A model generated the notes under the pieces. The model was not told the DNA's origin, ran no database searches, and saw nothing but the letters and a program-made list of their open reading frames with translations. Of a stretch of 64,000 nucleotides of DNA, positions 1 through 26,494 are shown piece by piece. Origin of the DNA: Thunnus maccoyii. Lineage: Eukaryota; Chordata; Actinopteri; Scombriformes; Scombridae. The first letter of the stretch is position 1. Each line of letters begins with the position of its first letter. Location: assembly GCF_910596095.1 (NCBI RefSeq), contig NC_056538.1:16106501-16170500 (forward strand). Reading direction: 5' to 3'. The position numbers were made by a program, and so were the translations under genes.

Positions 1-144
1 TAGGGTCATTTTCTCATAGACTTCCATACAATCGGACTTCTTTTTGCAGCCAGTGGAGTCTCCCCCTGCTGGCCATTAGAAAGAATGCAGGTTTAAGGCA
101 CATCCGCATTGGCTTCACTTTTAAAACCAGGAGCTACCTACTTG
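1..144 (+). repeat. End of an unclassified interspersed repeat (same family as 40780-41286)
   Basis: The stretch resembles the right end of the 507-bp repeat at 40780-41286: both contain a variant of GCATTGGCTTCACTTTT followed by a proline/glycine-like GGAG segment and end in a CTTG next to a GTT. The left part is cut by the window edge. It lies in intron 1 of hhipl1. Confidence 0.5.
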
Positions 145-1514
145 GTTATGACTAAAGTTGTCTGCTTTTTTAAGAGTACATTCAATAATTAAAATAAAAA
201 ACAACAAAACCCACTTGAGGCTCTTTAAAAAACACTGAGTGAGCACTTAACAGAACTGCAGAACTGAAATCGAATGAATTGTTTCCCCTGTTGGATTTTT
301 ATAGGCACTTTTAAGCACTGTACCCGTGTTTCTACATGTGTGACAGTTGCAAAAAATTGCAGATGTTCAAGTTTCCCAGCAGCATAAGGATGCACCACAT
401 TACAGCAAATCTCAAACACACAGATTATATAACAATCTGCGTTTTCCCCCTTTTAATCTCTAACCACAATTACAACCTGGCATCCACATAAATGACTCCA
501 GCTATGATACAGTAGCTGGACGAGACCTAATTGTAGCACTCCTCCCTCCCTCTCTATTTTCCTCTTCTCTCATTCTCTGTCTCCCTCTCTTGGGGTCCAG
601 TCCAGGTCCAGTTTCACACATTTAGTGGCCATCTGTTTGCAATGACTCTCCTCTCTCTCAGCTTCAATAAAACAAACCACGTCGACCAGTCAGCGCAGCA
701 CAGAGAGTCAAGAAGACAGATGACAGCGAGAAGGACTGAAAATAAAAAATCTTTTATTACCTAGTCAGGTTTGAGTCTTAGTCTATTCTGAACTGTCAAG
801 TAAACACCAAATTATAGTAGTTTGAAGTGGTTGCCTTGTTAGGGAACAGATGTTAACAGTTACATGCATTTATCCTACAGGAGCCAAAATAAGACTGTCT
901 CACAACAATGACTAGTTTACCAGTTTCAGTGAATCAAACAGGAGTGCTGAGCAGGCATCAACTGACTCGAATGAAGCTCTCTATATTTTACACTTTTATT
1001 GTACCTTTCCCCAGTAATCAAATCCTACCAGGCACTTTGAGGTAAACATCTAGTTGACTCCTGACTGAAATACAGCATCCGATCGTATAAAAGATAAATC
1101 AAACAGCAGGAAAAGCTATAATTCAATCATTCATCTGCTCCACATCACTAATTTTCTCCAGAAACTTCATCAACAGTTCCAGCAGCTGAGACTGAACACA
1201 GCTTTTGTTTTGTCCTGCTGAGCAAAAAGGCTGTTTCCAAGGCAGACTCTGATGTCTGCCCAGCAATGTACTTTCATGTCTTTAAACAAAGATTCTCTGT
1301 TACAGTAAGCTTTTTTTTTGGTCAGTTATGATTTATTTATAATTTAGAGTATTGGTTCATTTTGGCGTCCACTGAGGTGGAACAGAAACAGAGGTCACAT
1401 GAGGATAAGTCAACTCAAGATATTCATACTCAATCAATTTGAATAATTTCATGAGCCCCCAAGAAAAGGGAAGCCCTTTAAAGAATCAAAGTGACACTGT
1501 GCCATGTTGGACAC
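145..1514. other. hhipl1: hhipl1 intron 1, no recognised feature
   Basis: AT-rich unique-looking sequence with a pyrimidine run near 540-600. No open frame with protein-family features and no clear terminal repeats were seen. It is assigned to intron 1 because the exon carrying the hhipl1 signal peptide is absent from the window. Confidence 0.4.
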
Positions 1515-2007
1515 ATTGGGCCTCATGTAGGAACATTTTCGTATTCCTATCATAAAACTCTCTTACATTTTTTTCTGTGAGGTTTGCACATACGAGTGTT
1601 CCAAGTCAGATTCACCATAGTCTCTTAACTGCCTGAATTTGTCGTATATTGCTCATTTCAGCTTGACATGATACCAGCAGTCATGATGATGATAAAACTG
1701 TGAATAGAATATTAATTTTAATTAATAATTAATTAAATAATTTAATCAATTTTTATTTTAGCTGATTTTGGTATCATATTTAAACTCCAAATTCCATCAG
1801 ATTAAGACATTTATTCTAAGTCAAACAAGTGTTTTCTTCTTGTGAAGAAAGTCTCTGTTCAGGACAAGTATGACAGGTCTGGACCACTCATAAATTCTGT
1901 TCGTAATTAAGAGAAAATTCTAAATATGAGAAAATTGATAAAAGAATGTTCTTAAATCACTCTTAAAAACTAATTTGTTCATATGAGCGGTTCTTGCATG
2001 GCCCATT
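1515..2007. mobile_element. Decayed MITE-like element with GGGCC-type inverted ends
   Basis: The left end TGGGCCTCATGTAGGAAC (1517-1534) is an imperfect inverted copy of the right end GGTTCTTGCATGGCCCAT (1989-2006). The interior is AT-rich and non-coding. Ends of the type GGGCCTCATGTA are common in fish MITEs of Harbinger type; the superfamily call is an inference. Confidence 0.5.
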
Positions 2008-2589
2008 GTGTTGAATTGAAAACTCTCTCATCAGTTCAGGGGCTCACTAGAGAGACTAACCCTACAGGTCCTGGTGGTCCTGCAGGATTCCCTCTAAGAA
2101 TCGTATTGTTTTGGCGGGACTGAAAGATCAAACCTCTCGGGCTAACAGGAATTAGAAAAAGTTGTCTGTGATACAGTATATTTTCTGACAGAGATTTTAT
2201 ATGCAATTGATTCAAAAATACACAGATAAAGCATACACACGTATTGCTGTAACCATGATTAAAAAAGAAAAAAATGCTCAGTTTCTGACTGCAACAAGGA
2301 AACTTTCTTATTATAAGAAGAAAATATCTCAAATATCTTATTTAAACAAGAAAAAGATTCTCATTATAATTCTCACAAAATTTGTTACAATTATTTTCTA
2401 GATCGAGGAAGTGATCTGCATAAGCTGTATATAAAACAATGGCAACACACATGCCAATCAGCAAGTAACAGATTTTCCCAAAACAATCAGAAAGTGAAAA
2501 GCACTTTCATTAGCACTGGACCATTAGCGCAGAAGATCAGAAACACTTGAGAGGTGGAACAGGTTGTTGTGAACAAGACGTCATAAACT

Positions 2590-4655
2590 GACTTTATATG
2601 CTGATGATTAATTATTATTTCTTGACAATGTGCCACAATCCTCACCAGCAGCGCTAAATATCATTCATAAGTTTAACACTGTCACAGGTTACAAGATCAA
2701 TTTGAACAAATCCTCCCTAATCTCTTTGAACTTGGCAGTGGATGATGTTGATGATGGAACACCAATAGTAGTGCATTTTCATTACTCGGGTATAGATATG
2801 TATTCATCAGTTGACAAAATTTAAACAAAAAACCAGAAGCAGCAGTTCTCCTCGGTACACTTTAACACAGTTTTTCATGGTAACTTGCAGGGAGGTTGTT
2901 GTACCCATCCTGGAGAAAGAATGTTCTTCTGTGGATTTATTATTTTGGCCATCTCAGGTGCTTCTTCATGTAGTCCCAGATTGACTCCATGATGTTGAGA
3001 TCAGGGCTCTGTGGGGGCCATACCATACCATCTGTTGCAGGACTCATCATTCTTCTTGTTGCTGAAAATAGTTCTTTATGACTCTAGCCGTATGCTTGGG
3101 GTCATTGTCATGTCATGAATAAATTCGGGACCGATCAGACACCTCCCTGATTGTATTGCTTAATGGATAAGAATCTAAACATCTAGGGTGCCTAAAACTT
3201 TTGCACAGTACTGTATATATATTTTTTAAACATGATCCACCTACCACAGCCAGTAGGTTTTTTGGGAGAGACTGCAAGAACAAATTTCCAAGTTTATCTG
3301 GTGTGACAAACAACCAACAATTAGTAATTCTACAATCATAAATAGCAGACAGGCAGTCTTATCTTTTCCTAACTTTGAAATGTATTATCTTTCATTCATG
3401 CTTAAGCCTTTGCTGAAATGGCTTGGAAATGATACCATGGCTTGAGTTGGAGAAACAAATAGTACCATATATTCTTAAGGATTTTTTTTTATAGGTCAAT
3501 GGGACATAAAATGGAATTTAGACACACTCATATTAGAAACAATTATTTACTTATTGGTGGCAAACCAGTTATATATCAACAATGGCAAAAACAAAAACTG
3601 CATACTTTTTCAGATATTTTTAATGAGGATGGACTTAGAAATTTTCACAACGCACTCTTAATTTACCTAGCAGCTCCTTCTTCATGTACCTACAGCTATG
3701 TAAAGCAATGCATAACTATGGTGTCCTCTGGCATCAATCCTTGGCACATCATTCTTTCCATTTAATGACTGTGGTAAACTCAAAATTTGGTTTTGGTTTT
3801 ATATGTGTAAAAAATACAAAACAAATTGAAAAGACCTGTAGGCTGTTGCTGCTGTATGGAATATTGATCTAAAAGAGTATGATTTCAATGTAAATTGGCA
3901 GAGTAGGGAACAACGTGACTCTTTCCTCTTGCAATTATAATGACCAATTATAATATTTTATAAGTTAATTCAAAGATTGTACTTAACACCAAGAAAAAGA
4001 TGCCAATTAAGAATTACTCAAAACCCTTTATGCATCTTATGCACTCCAAAATCAATTGGTACTTACACCCATATAACGTGGGATTGCCCAAAAGTGTACT
4101 TGTTTTGGATGAAGGTTGCCTCCATCCTCTCTGCCATACTGGATAGTTCTGTTCCCTGTCCTGTACAAATCATGCTACTGAATGATGATTCAACCATAAC
4201 CCTACCTGTGTTTGCAGAATTAACAGCAGCAAAACAAATCCTGGCTATGAGATGGAAACCTCCCCACAAATTTAGCATATTTCAATGTTATTTTACAAAA
4301 TATTATGATTTGAAGCTTCCTGTGCATGGGCACAAGGAGCTAAAATAAAATCTATTCAAGCATTGATGAAGGCTGCTCAAGACCTCAAACTCCTTTAATT
4401 TTGTTTTTGTTAGTTTGTTTCTATTTTTTTTCAAGGTTTTTTTTCTATTTATTTCTTTTCTTTTTGTCTTTGCAGCCATGGGGTATAGGGTAAAGTAAAG
4501 ACCCTGGACAGAGATGTTGATACATCTTGAATGAGTTTTTGATTCACATGGAGTGTATATTCTTTGCATGACAATTCATTTTGTACTGTGGGCCCTGTAC
4601 CCTTACCAATCTACATGGTGGAAAAAAACAATAAAAAGTTGGTCACAAAAAAAAA
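2590..4655 (+). mobile_element. Degraded L1-type LINE (ORF2 remnant), interrupted by a Tc1-like fragment
   Basis: Broken reverse-transcriptase sequence can be followed in several frames. A YADD-like active-site box lies near 2599-2612, a GYKINLNKSS block near 2690, and the C-terminal Cys/His motif (CILC...HITWDC) within 3977-4348, which opens with YLTPRKR as in L1 ORF2. Many stops and frame changes show it is dead. The 3' end is an A-rich tail near 4620-4655. The RT part resumes after the inserted Tc1-like segment at about 2830-3222. It lies in intron 1 of hhipl1. Confidence 0.75.
2830..3222 (-). mobile_element. Truncated Tc1-like element nested in the L1 remnant
   Basis: Read on the minus strand, the segment starts with the terminal sequence ACAGTACTGTGCAAAAG (complement of 3201-3217) and contains the end of a Tc1/mariner transposase (WPPQSPDLN.ME..WDYMK, near 2985-3030). 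It matches the element at 59970-60499 along most of its length but lacks the last ~150 bp and the second terminal repeat. The flanking L1 frame is broken at both edges, so it probably inserted into the LINE. Confidence 0.7.
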
Positions 4656-5894
4656 GAAAGTGAAAAGCAGTTGAATAAAAAGTAATAATAAAGAGCAGCA
4701 ATGGGCTGCATAGCTTGCATAATATAACGAGTTGTTTGCAGCAACAACTACAGCACATGCATACACACACACACTCATGCAAACATAGCTTTCTTCCTTT
4801 TGAGTTTCTGTACTGTATCAATAATTAATATTATGTCACCGTTAATGGGGCTTTTTGAACTCGACACGCACAAAGAAATGAACATGGAAATTATTTATAT
4901 GCAGTTGATCCAGGCACAAGCAGACACACATACACTGTTACACTCACACAGTTTGCCTGTGTCGGTGCAAAACTAAAGTTGATGTCCAGTGTTTGTGCAT
5001 TTGTGTTTGCAGGTGTGCATGTTTTATATCACTCAGTGTTGACTCTGCTTGATACAGTTAGACACAATGAGTCACTTTGTCACACATGTCAGCATTTATA
5101 CATACAAGAAATACAACTTGTGTCCATAATCTCCATTTGTAAAACTACTGAGTTTAAGTGTAAGACTGTGACGCACTACAACAGAAAGCTTCCTATTATT
5201 TATTATGCTTTTATCTGTCCTTTGGCAAAATGAGACAACAGCACTATTTGGTTTTAAGACCTTCAACTGCAATGCTGACTATTAAGAGGCAGTCTACAGT
5301 AAGTTGTTTTTATGTGTGCTGAATTATTCAAACCTTTTCACCCCGATTACTAGATTTTTTTAAATAGTATCCTTATCTCAACAATTATCCTTTAGAAATG
5401 AAATTTAGTATGTGTCATCATTCTACAAGCTGCAGTATAATAAAATCTGGCATTTACCATCACTATTGTTCTTTCTGATCAATACTGTAGGCACACAGTA
5501 AACATGACTGACACCGCACCTAATCACAAGCCTCCGATCGGTTAACCATCTAGCTAAGAGTAAATAAGTGACCATGCAGTTTGTGTTTTGGGCTCTGTTT
5601 CCTGCTGATGGTTGGTTAGGCTGATCTGGCACTGAGTGAAAAAGCACCAGTCGACCACATGATGGTTTTGGATGTTGTGCTTCCTTGTGCCTGCAGCTCA
5701 CCATTCTGGGTGTGGACAGTGTGGTTGTGACTTAATAACTGACTGGACCTTCCTATGATCCATTTATACCAGGCTACACTCTGACACAGACAGGCTGTAT
5801 ATAACCCAGTCCTGACCAGTCATAGTGAGGTGGTCAGAAGTTGTGGTGGAATAAATACACACATCCTCTATTTGTGTAATCCATACATGTCCTT
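4656..5894. other. hhipl1: hhipl1 intron 1, no recognised feature
   Basis: Short CA tracts and AT-rich sequence only. The open frames at 4979-5233 and 5423-5704 show no family features and are treated as chance. Confidence 0.35.
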
Positions 5895-6269
5895 AAAGGT
5901 GTAGTGTGTAGAATGTAGTGGCATCTAACAAAACGGACTTGGCAGAAATGGAATCTAATATTCGTAAGTATGTTTTTAATTAGTGTTTAATCACCTGAAA
6001 ATAAGAATTGTTGTGTTTTTGTTACCCTTTATATCTACGTAGGGAGCGGGTCCTCTTCCATGGACACTGCCATGTTGCATTGCCATGTTTCTACAGTAGC
6101 CCAGAGTGGACAAACCAAACACTGGCTCTAGAGAGGGCCTTTTGCGTTTTTCGTGAGTTTCGTGGCCACCGTAGGTTCTCCTACATGTTTGTGAGGGGAG
6201 GGGTATTCATTTGGTTGCGATCTGCAACCTCACCACTAGATGCCACTAAATATTACACACCGGTCCTTT
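5895..6269. mobile_element. MITE with inverted ends ending in AGTGGCATCT
   Basis: The left end (5895-5930, AAAGGTGTAGTGTGTAGAA then AGTGGCATCT) and the right end (6231-6269, AGATGCCACT then TTACACACCGGTCCTTT) are inverted copies. The interior is non-coding; the 87-codon open frame at 6008-6271 is incidental. A clear target duplication is not visible. Confidence 0.6.
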
Positions 6270-6339
6270 GACGCTACTTCTGAAATAAACATATTTGCTT
6301 AAAAGTGGTCTAATAAGTATGGACACTTTAAATTCTCCA

Positions 6340-6860
6340 CCCCTGGTGAAGATCTATACATAAGGAAGCAGAAATATCCTTCTGCACAGATTTTAAGCTG
6401 CACTTGTTGTTTGTTGTGACAAACTCAGTGGCAATTATTGCCAGAATCTGCAGTTTTCTTTAGCTTTAAACAGCATTTTAGCTTCTTTAAGCTCATTGTT
6501 TTGGTTTAATGGCATTTAACTTTACTGTTAAGTTCACTCTCACCGCTCTCATGGTGTCGTTTCCAGATGCAGCAGGCAGCTGTTTCCACAGAAAAAGCTC
6601 TGATAAACCCACAAGTTACCTGCTTGGCACCAAACAGCAGACAGACAAACTTTGTGACTAGCTGGTGAACATAGTGGAGCTTTTATCCTGATATTTAGCC
6701 GGCTGGTTATGGTTGGATCATTTTTAGAGGCCAAAACAGAGCTAAAAGATTGACTTAATGATTTTGGCGTCCAGTTTCCCCCCCAAAAAACAGCATTATG
6801 CCCCAAAGCAACAAGTGTTTACGTTCAAGTGACAAAGACCTCTAGTGGCCGAAGAAATTA
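6340..6860. repeat. Probable interspersed repeat
   Basis: The text around 6540-6730 (dysfunctional open frame on the minus strand, then CTCTAGTGGCCGAAG near 6840) looks like a dispersed fish repeat seen in many teleost introns. This call rests on recall of similar sequence, not on visible terminal structure. From 6860 to 7318 only intronic sequence was seen. Confidence 0.3.
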
Positions 6861-7318
6861 TGACCCTTGTCTGTTGGCAGAACCACAAAGCTGTTCGTTT
6901 CCCATTTCCTACGCAAGCCAACATTGCTGTCTTTTAACCCTGACCACGGTCATTCCCAAAGTAGTCATTTTAATCCGAACCATGATCTTTCTCTTAACCT
7001 CACTAAGTTGTTTTTGTTCCTAAACCTAATGAAACCCTAAATTAAGTTTTGTCACATCACAAAAGAATCTTATTTTTGAAATGGAGAGTTGTAGTGGCTT
7101 TGGACAGCACAGATAAATGATGTTGTCTTGCCGATGCTTTATATGGAGGGCAGACTGGAGGGCATGGACAAATGGCGTATTCTGTAGTTTAATTTGGAGG
7201 ATTTACCAGTATCCATGGAGGCCATGTAAAATCAAACTTCATATTCCTACAAAAAACAGTTATATCTGTTATACCGTAACAATTTAGTTGCTAAATCAGT
7301 GTTTCTTTTCCTGTTTAG

Positions 7319-20360
<13,042 letters not shown>

Positions 20361-20438
20361 TGCAGAGGGGTGAAGTGAGGGGAAAAAGGGAAATGTAGGA
20401 AAGAAAGGAGGAGACAGTGGAGTGATGTGTGGTTATTA

Positions 20439-21724
20439 AATAAATGAAGCGACAGGATGAGGAAGGAGCAAGAAGAAGAGAGTGTGTGGAGAAGTTTGTG
20501 AATTTCCTTCAAGGTTATGAAGTGTATTTTTTTTTATGTTTTCCTGTTTTACATTCTGATAATCAGTATTTCAACCCCCTAACCACTGCAAAATACAGTT
20601 GTCCTTAAAACACTTTACATGCACTTTTCACACAGAAGAGAGGAGTGCAGATAAAGGAAAAAAGGCACATTGATACTTCAGGCCCTGTGTTGACTTAGTC
20701 TGATCCTATTTGAAGAGAATTTCTTCTAAACTCACTCAGTCCACTTTTGGTAAAAACAGAGCAAACAAAACATAAATGATACTAGTGAATATTAATGCAT
20801 TAATGAGAACCATTGTAAAATTTCAGTTACAGTAGTTACACGTATTGCCAGTCAATCTGGTGACTCACTTTAATCTTAACTTGTGTAAGGGTCTGGTCAC
20901 ATGAGCATTTATCAGGTTAAATCAAGTCAGTTCAAAGGAAATGCAGCCATCAGTGGAGTCTCTCACACAGAGACATGAGCTCTGACACGCAAATTCACAC
21001 TGTTGACCACTTTATATAACCGTACTGCCAGAGCGTGAACTGCTCCACAAAAGAGAGGCAGCATCACTTCCATCTACTCCTGTCAGTCAAGAGACAGGAG
21101 TGGATAGCGCGTTCCCTTGAATACAGTAACTGTGTTAACTTATTGTACAGTTAGTGACCGAGAATCCAGGAAGTCACTATGTCACCGAGCATTAAGCACC
21201 ACTTATTTCAGGAAGACACACAAATGAATTTCGTCATACCACTTTCTGGCACTTATTGCAAAACTCTTAAGTATTGTTAGTAAAGATATCAACAGTTGAA
21301 GAGTGCAACTGATAATGTGGACAAACAGTTTGATGTTTTTGGGTTTAGCTGTTCATTTTTTGGAGATTCAAGCATCAACAAATTTTCTGGTCAAAATGTA
21401 CTAAGTGAGTTTTGGAGAAATCTTTATCACATTCTGTTTCTTGTGTTTACATATTCACTAGATAAAAGCCACCATATCCTGTTAAAATAGTCAAATGTTC
21501 TGAGAAGATTTGTATTTTTGTATTGTATGATTACAGCAGGTCTATTTTCTGAAGCCATTTTTTTTAATATAATATTTTCATTCTTGAATGTAGTATTAAA
21601 ATTAAGAGTTTTAACAAGGAAATGCTGGACATTATGTACTTTGAATGTAAGAAAATGTTTCCAGTTTTATATGAAAAAATATATTGTGGACAAAGAGTGC
21701 TTGTGATATTGTGATTTGAATAAA
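20439..21724 (+). promoter_or_regulatory. hhipl1: hhipl1 3' UTR with two candidate poly(A) signals
   Basis: After the stop at 20360 two AATAAA hexamers lie at 20439-20444 and 21719-21724. The second sits in an AT-rich stretch and would give a 3' UTR of about 1.4 kb. No other coding sequence was recognised between them. Which site is used cannot be decided from sequence. Confidence 0.45.
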
Positions 21725-21740
21725 GTTTACAGCAAAATAA

Positions 21741-24700
21741 TTTTCTTATTCTCTATTATTCTCTGCTAATGTGTTCTAATTCGCTGAAGAACAATGGCTC
21801 ACGTTGATTCACACTTATTTTTTCTCCAAAGGCACACACTCCCAAATTTGTTTTGACACTTTCTCTAAGAAACTCAAACAGTTTTTCTCATTATGTAGCT
21901 CTGCGAGTGGGATGGTGTCCTTGATCCTGCAGATTTTCAAACATCCTCTGTGTTTACAACATATCCAGGGACACCGTGTGGCACTATACTTTAAAGTGTC
22001 CCACTTTTCTCATCTTGTAACTGTGATCAAACAGAAAAGAGCACAAAGAAACAGCAACACTACTCCTCAACATTATCAGATTGGCCATCAGTCACCATGT
22101 GTTAGCATGCTATTCTAAACACATTTTGTGGCCAGACAGAAAGAATAAAGAAAGTATTCTGACAAATGTGTAACACACTGTTTTAGACCAGATGTCTTAT
22201 GGGCATTTAAAATATTCAGTAACATATTGCTATCTGAAACAGAATTTGTTTTGGGGGTGAGGAGGTCCTGCTGTCCGCCCTTCTTATGTATAATACTGTC
22301 CACATTAGACAGAAGGAAAACAGACTTGAACAGATTTTCATGCTGTCGGGTTAGAGTCACAGTTCAGTGAGGTGGAAGGCAGCAAACAGCAACATTTTCT
22401 TAATCATTTCTAAACTATCACTTGATTAAAAAAAATGTTCGTATATACAGTTTTTGTGCTGCAAATGTGATTTTCGACTGATTTCTAGGGAAACCCCTCA
22501 TTTTTACTCCTGCCTTAATCTGCTTACTGAAATCAGTTATATCATCATAATAGTAAATGCAGAGGCCAAAGAGTATATACAGTAGGCAACAAAGGCAGAT
22601 AGCAATACACTGTCTTGAATGACTATTTGTAGAGTAGAAATAATCAACATCATAAAAGAGTGTATTAATTTATGAACAGGGTGGCTGAATGAACAGGTAG
22701 AACAACTGCTTGTGCTTATAAAAGAAAAATGAGCCTAGAAGAAAAAAAAAGATGATATTAAATATTTCATCTTATGTTGCACTGACCTCTGTGGGTAGTT
22801 TCAAGCCAACTGAACATGAAAAAACATCCAACAGTGATGCAATTTTGCACCACTGTGTAACCTTTGTTATATTTTAAGTGTAAAAATGATGGCCACAAAT
22901 AATAAAAATCCAGTTCCCCCAAATGTTTAGGTTTGGATTCATAACTACAGTTTATGAAGACTGGATTTACCACATTTACTACATTGCTATATCTGGAAGA
23001 CAACTGACCAAAGGGCCCCTTAATAACTATGCTGTAAAACATCAGAAACGTCCTTTGAGTTACACACACTCTTCCCTGATGTAACACAGAAAGAAAAGGA
23101 AAAATGGGAGGCAATGTGTGCATGTATCAGACAAATCTTCTGACAAACAAATGTGTCTGTTTTGTCCCATGTAATGCTTAACAGTACATTACACATCAAT
23201 AAACCTAAAAAGGTGTGACACAATGCTCAGTCAGAGAGGTACAGTAGGCATGAGTGAATGAATGAAGAGATGCTTCAGGCACATGTGTGTATGCAAATAT
23301 CACATGTGTGTCTGTCGGTGTACAGTAATATGTCTTTCCTATGTGTTTGTATGCATGCATATTGCTATATACAGTATGTGTGATATGAACATGAGTGCAC
23401 TGCTGCTGTGAAGCCTAAAAAAAATTGTGTATTTGTGTTTCAATATGAGTCTTATTTTAAGTCAAAGTGTCTCAGATCAATACAGAGGCATTATAAGGGA
23501 GTAAATGAATTGTAACAGATGATAGCAATGTACTATAGCTCAATGTTTCCAATGAATAATCATAATATTTGAGTATCTACGGCAGAATCATGGGCCATTT
23601 CAAAGATAAACCCCTGAGAAACATTAAAATTGGCTAAAAAATGAAAATGATCCTCAGTAACACACAGGGAGTCTATCCATGCTACATTTTTGCTCTCAGA
23701 CCAGAGGGAGGCAGTCATGCATCATGTTTTATCACCAGTTAAAAAGCAGTTAAGAGAACAGTGCATAACACCATCAATTTCCCTTTCACATCTGTGTCAT
23801 CAGTTTGCACAATCAAGCCACAAATTTCCAGAAGACGAAAATCTTTCAGAAGATTTTCATTATTCATTCATCCATGATGAATAATAAGTCAATTTTGTCT
23901 TCCATCATTTTTCCATACCACTGTATTCATCTGTCCTCTTCACTGTGTCTGAAAGGCTCAAGCTAATCCAGCCAAAGCTAAAACTAATCTGGCCTGTGAG
24001 AGTTTGTGAAGACTCCAGCCTTTTTGTTGTGCGCACAATGTAATGTTTAACCGATAATCTCATTCAGTTATGTTCATGTGAATGTCTCCAATAAAGAGAG
24101 TACAAAAAGTAATAGAGACAGTGAAACTGATCTCAAAGTTGTTACTTGTTGCTTTTATACAAATAACAGTAATCACAAAACCACCACTCTGTGTAGGGTT
24201 GTCACAAAAACATTTTATTTAGTGCTTTTTCTTGATTACTTGCTTTCAATCAGAGAGCTTGGGCTATTTTCATTGATTTGATTTTCATGATTTCTTGTTT
24301 TTGTCAGTTACTCTGGATGTCTTTCAGCCAAATGCTTCTATTTAAAATGTGCTTATAGCTGGCCACAGCTGTTCATGATGTGCTATACCAAAGCCTCAGG
24401 AGAGACATTGTTTCAAACATTGTTTCTAGCCATTTAACCAAGCAAGAGGACTACTGAAAACACAGTTCCCGTAACAGCTATGGCCTGAGGAAAGAGTTTT
24501 ACATTGCATACATGCACATTCACACCTGAGCAGCTCCGCTCCAGTAGAGGATCGTGTCTTGCTCCAGGGCACATTAGCTTATCTTCCCTAGCCATTTGGT
24601 TAGTTCATCCAAAAAATGCCCCATATAAAATTAATAAAGATTTTGTCAAATTTGTTTTTGCTTTTGCTCATTTCATAAACACAGAGGACTTTATGGCAAG

Positions 24701-24929
24701 GAATAAGGTTCCTTGGTCAGTCAACCACAGATCATTGTTCTTCCCAGTTCCCAGGGGTAAACCTCAACGGCCATAATGCCTGCTTATTGAAGTATATTAA
24801 TCATGTACAGTATGCACTCACCATGAGCAGATACAGTATGTGACTCAGACTTCACTTAAAGGAACACTCCATCACACCCTGCAGTCCCAAACATTAACGT
24901 AAGGGAGAGTCATAACACTGTGCAGATGA
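21741..24929. other. Intergenic, no recognised feature
   Basis: AT-rich sequence downstream of hhipl1. No splice-bounded coding exon, RNA gene or terminal repeat was recognised. The frames at 21804-22118 and 22767-23123 show no family features. Confidence 0.4.
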
Positions 24930-25326
24930 TTGTAGCTGAATATTTACACAGTCTAATGAATGTTGACCTAGATTTAGTTTTAAACACTGGAGCACCACAA
25001 GGCTGTGTGCTGTCACCACTGCTGTTGGTCCATTTTCACAAATCAAATGCATATTCACAGCAGTAATGTCAAGCTGTTCAAATATGCTGATGATATGGCC
25101 CTTGTTGGTCTTCTCCTGAAAGACACTGCCATACATGAGGAGGCTTACTTCAGACAGGTCACTATACTGCAGGACTGGTGTCAGGCAAGTAAACTGGAAA
25201 TGCATGTGGCCAAAACAAAAGAACTTATAATGCAAACAAAACCAAGGGGAACTGTTATGGAATTTTCTATCTTTAGGGGTTACAAATTGGGTTACGTTGG
25301 GTCAAGCCTGGGCCTTGAGGTCACAC

Positions 25327-25867
25327 TGTAATTCTTCAGTAGAAAAGAGACATTCTCTCCTCTCCTTGAGACTAGGGAACCCTCTGTGATGTTTTGGGGA
25401 AGCAGAGGCCTCTCTGATAAAGGGTAAATCAGCATTGCCATGGTTACCAAGGTCAGAGGGAGCCTTCCTAGACAACACAGATAGGTGAATGATTCTAGAT
25501 AGATAGATCTAGATTCTATTTGACACAATCAGACATTCAAACCAGAATGTGCTGACAATGACCTGAAGTTTCATGCAACATGACCTGAACTAACATGGGT
25601 AAAATGCAGTTCCTTGTTTAGAAACTAGTGAACCAATAAGACTAATTTTTCATATTGTAGGCTGGTCTGTTGGGGTTAATGACTAAGAGTCAGACCTTTA
25701 GGAGACAGAATGGAAAGAGACAGCATCGGAGCAGAACACGTTGATGTTTGCTGTTTCAGTTTCTCCTTGATCCATTTTTTCAATAAATATTTTCAGCATT
25801 AAGACATCAAAGGCTCGTGTGCACTTTCTCCACTGAGGTGCTGAGCATCGTTCAATATTTCCACAAC
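25327..25867 (+). mobile_element. Possible solo LTR inside the LINE remnant
   Basis: The ~540-bp block separating the two halves of the LINE begins TGTAATTCTTC, ends TTTCCACAACA and has AATAAA at 25782-25787 about 85 bp before its end, as an LTR would. No flanking target duplication was found, so this is only a suggestion. Confidence 0.25.
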
Positions 25868-26464
25868 AGGAACCATTAACATCCTCCCTTTCAAATTCAA
25901 TAACCAGCCTGTAGAACTACAATCATTGATCAGACCCTAATGTTTAATGAGAACCCAGAGAGCATTTTTAAGAGAACCAATCATTGATTGGTTGATTTTA
26001 TCATTTAACATAACAGCTTGGTACCGCAACTTGAGTGTAAAGAGCAGAATCAAGCTCTCCAAAATTGTTAACATTGCAGGGAAGGTGACAGGGATTGTGC
26101 TACACACACAAAGGCTAAACATATAACTGCAGATACCTCACACCCACTACACTCAGAGTTTGAGCTGCTCCCGTCTGGCTATTGATTCAGAGTCCCAAGG
26201 GCCAGCTGGATCATATATAAGAAGTCTTTTATTCCCTATGTCATACAGGCATTGAACACAGAATGACTGCATCAGGGAACACTTGTTATTTTATAAGATT
26301 TGCTCTCTGGTAATATTTACATAACCTACCTGCTGCTATTTGCACTATTGTATGTTGTATATTTTGTATGTTTTAAATGGTCTGTAGTGCTATGAGTAGT
26401 GTATGCACTTTTGCTAAATTTAGGAGAAGCCAAAGACACATTTCAACTGAGGTGCACAATAAAG

Positions 26465-26493
26465 TCAATCAATCAATCAATCAATCAATCAAT
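26465..26493 (+). repeat. (AATC)n tail of the LINE
   Basis: Seven tandem AATC units directly follow the LINE 3' end. Confidence 0.9.
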
Positions 26494-26494
26494 T

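Larger units (their letters stand above)
24930..26494 (+). mobile_element. CR1/Rex1-type LINE remnant
   Basis: A reverse-transcriptase segment is readable at 24980-25330: GAPQGCVLSPLL, then FKYADDMALVGLL, then W.QASKLEMHVAKTKELI. The C-terminal part resumes at about 25890-26270 (AWYRNL, KLSKIVNIAGKVTG, and a run resembling LPSGRRFRAPR-type tails). The 3' end is AATAAAGTC followed by (AATC)n, typical of Rex1/CR1-like elements. Frameshifts and stops show it is dead. The 25327-25867 interval does not align with the LINE and may be an insertion. Confidence 0.7.

Noticed and set aside
1..7318. Search for the hhipl1 signal-peptide exon
   Set aside because: No ATG frame with a signal peptide followed by the expected Cys-rich start of the folate-receptor-like domain was found; it must lie upstream of the window.
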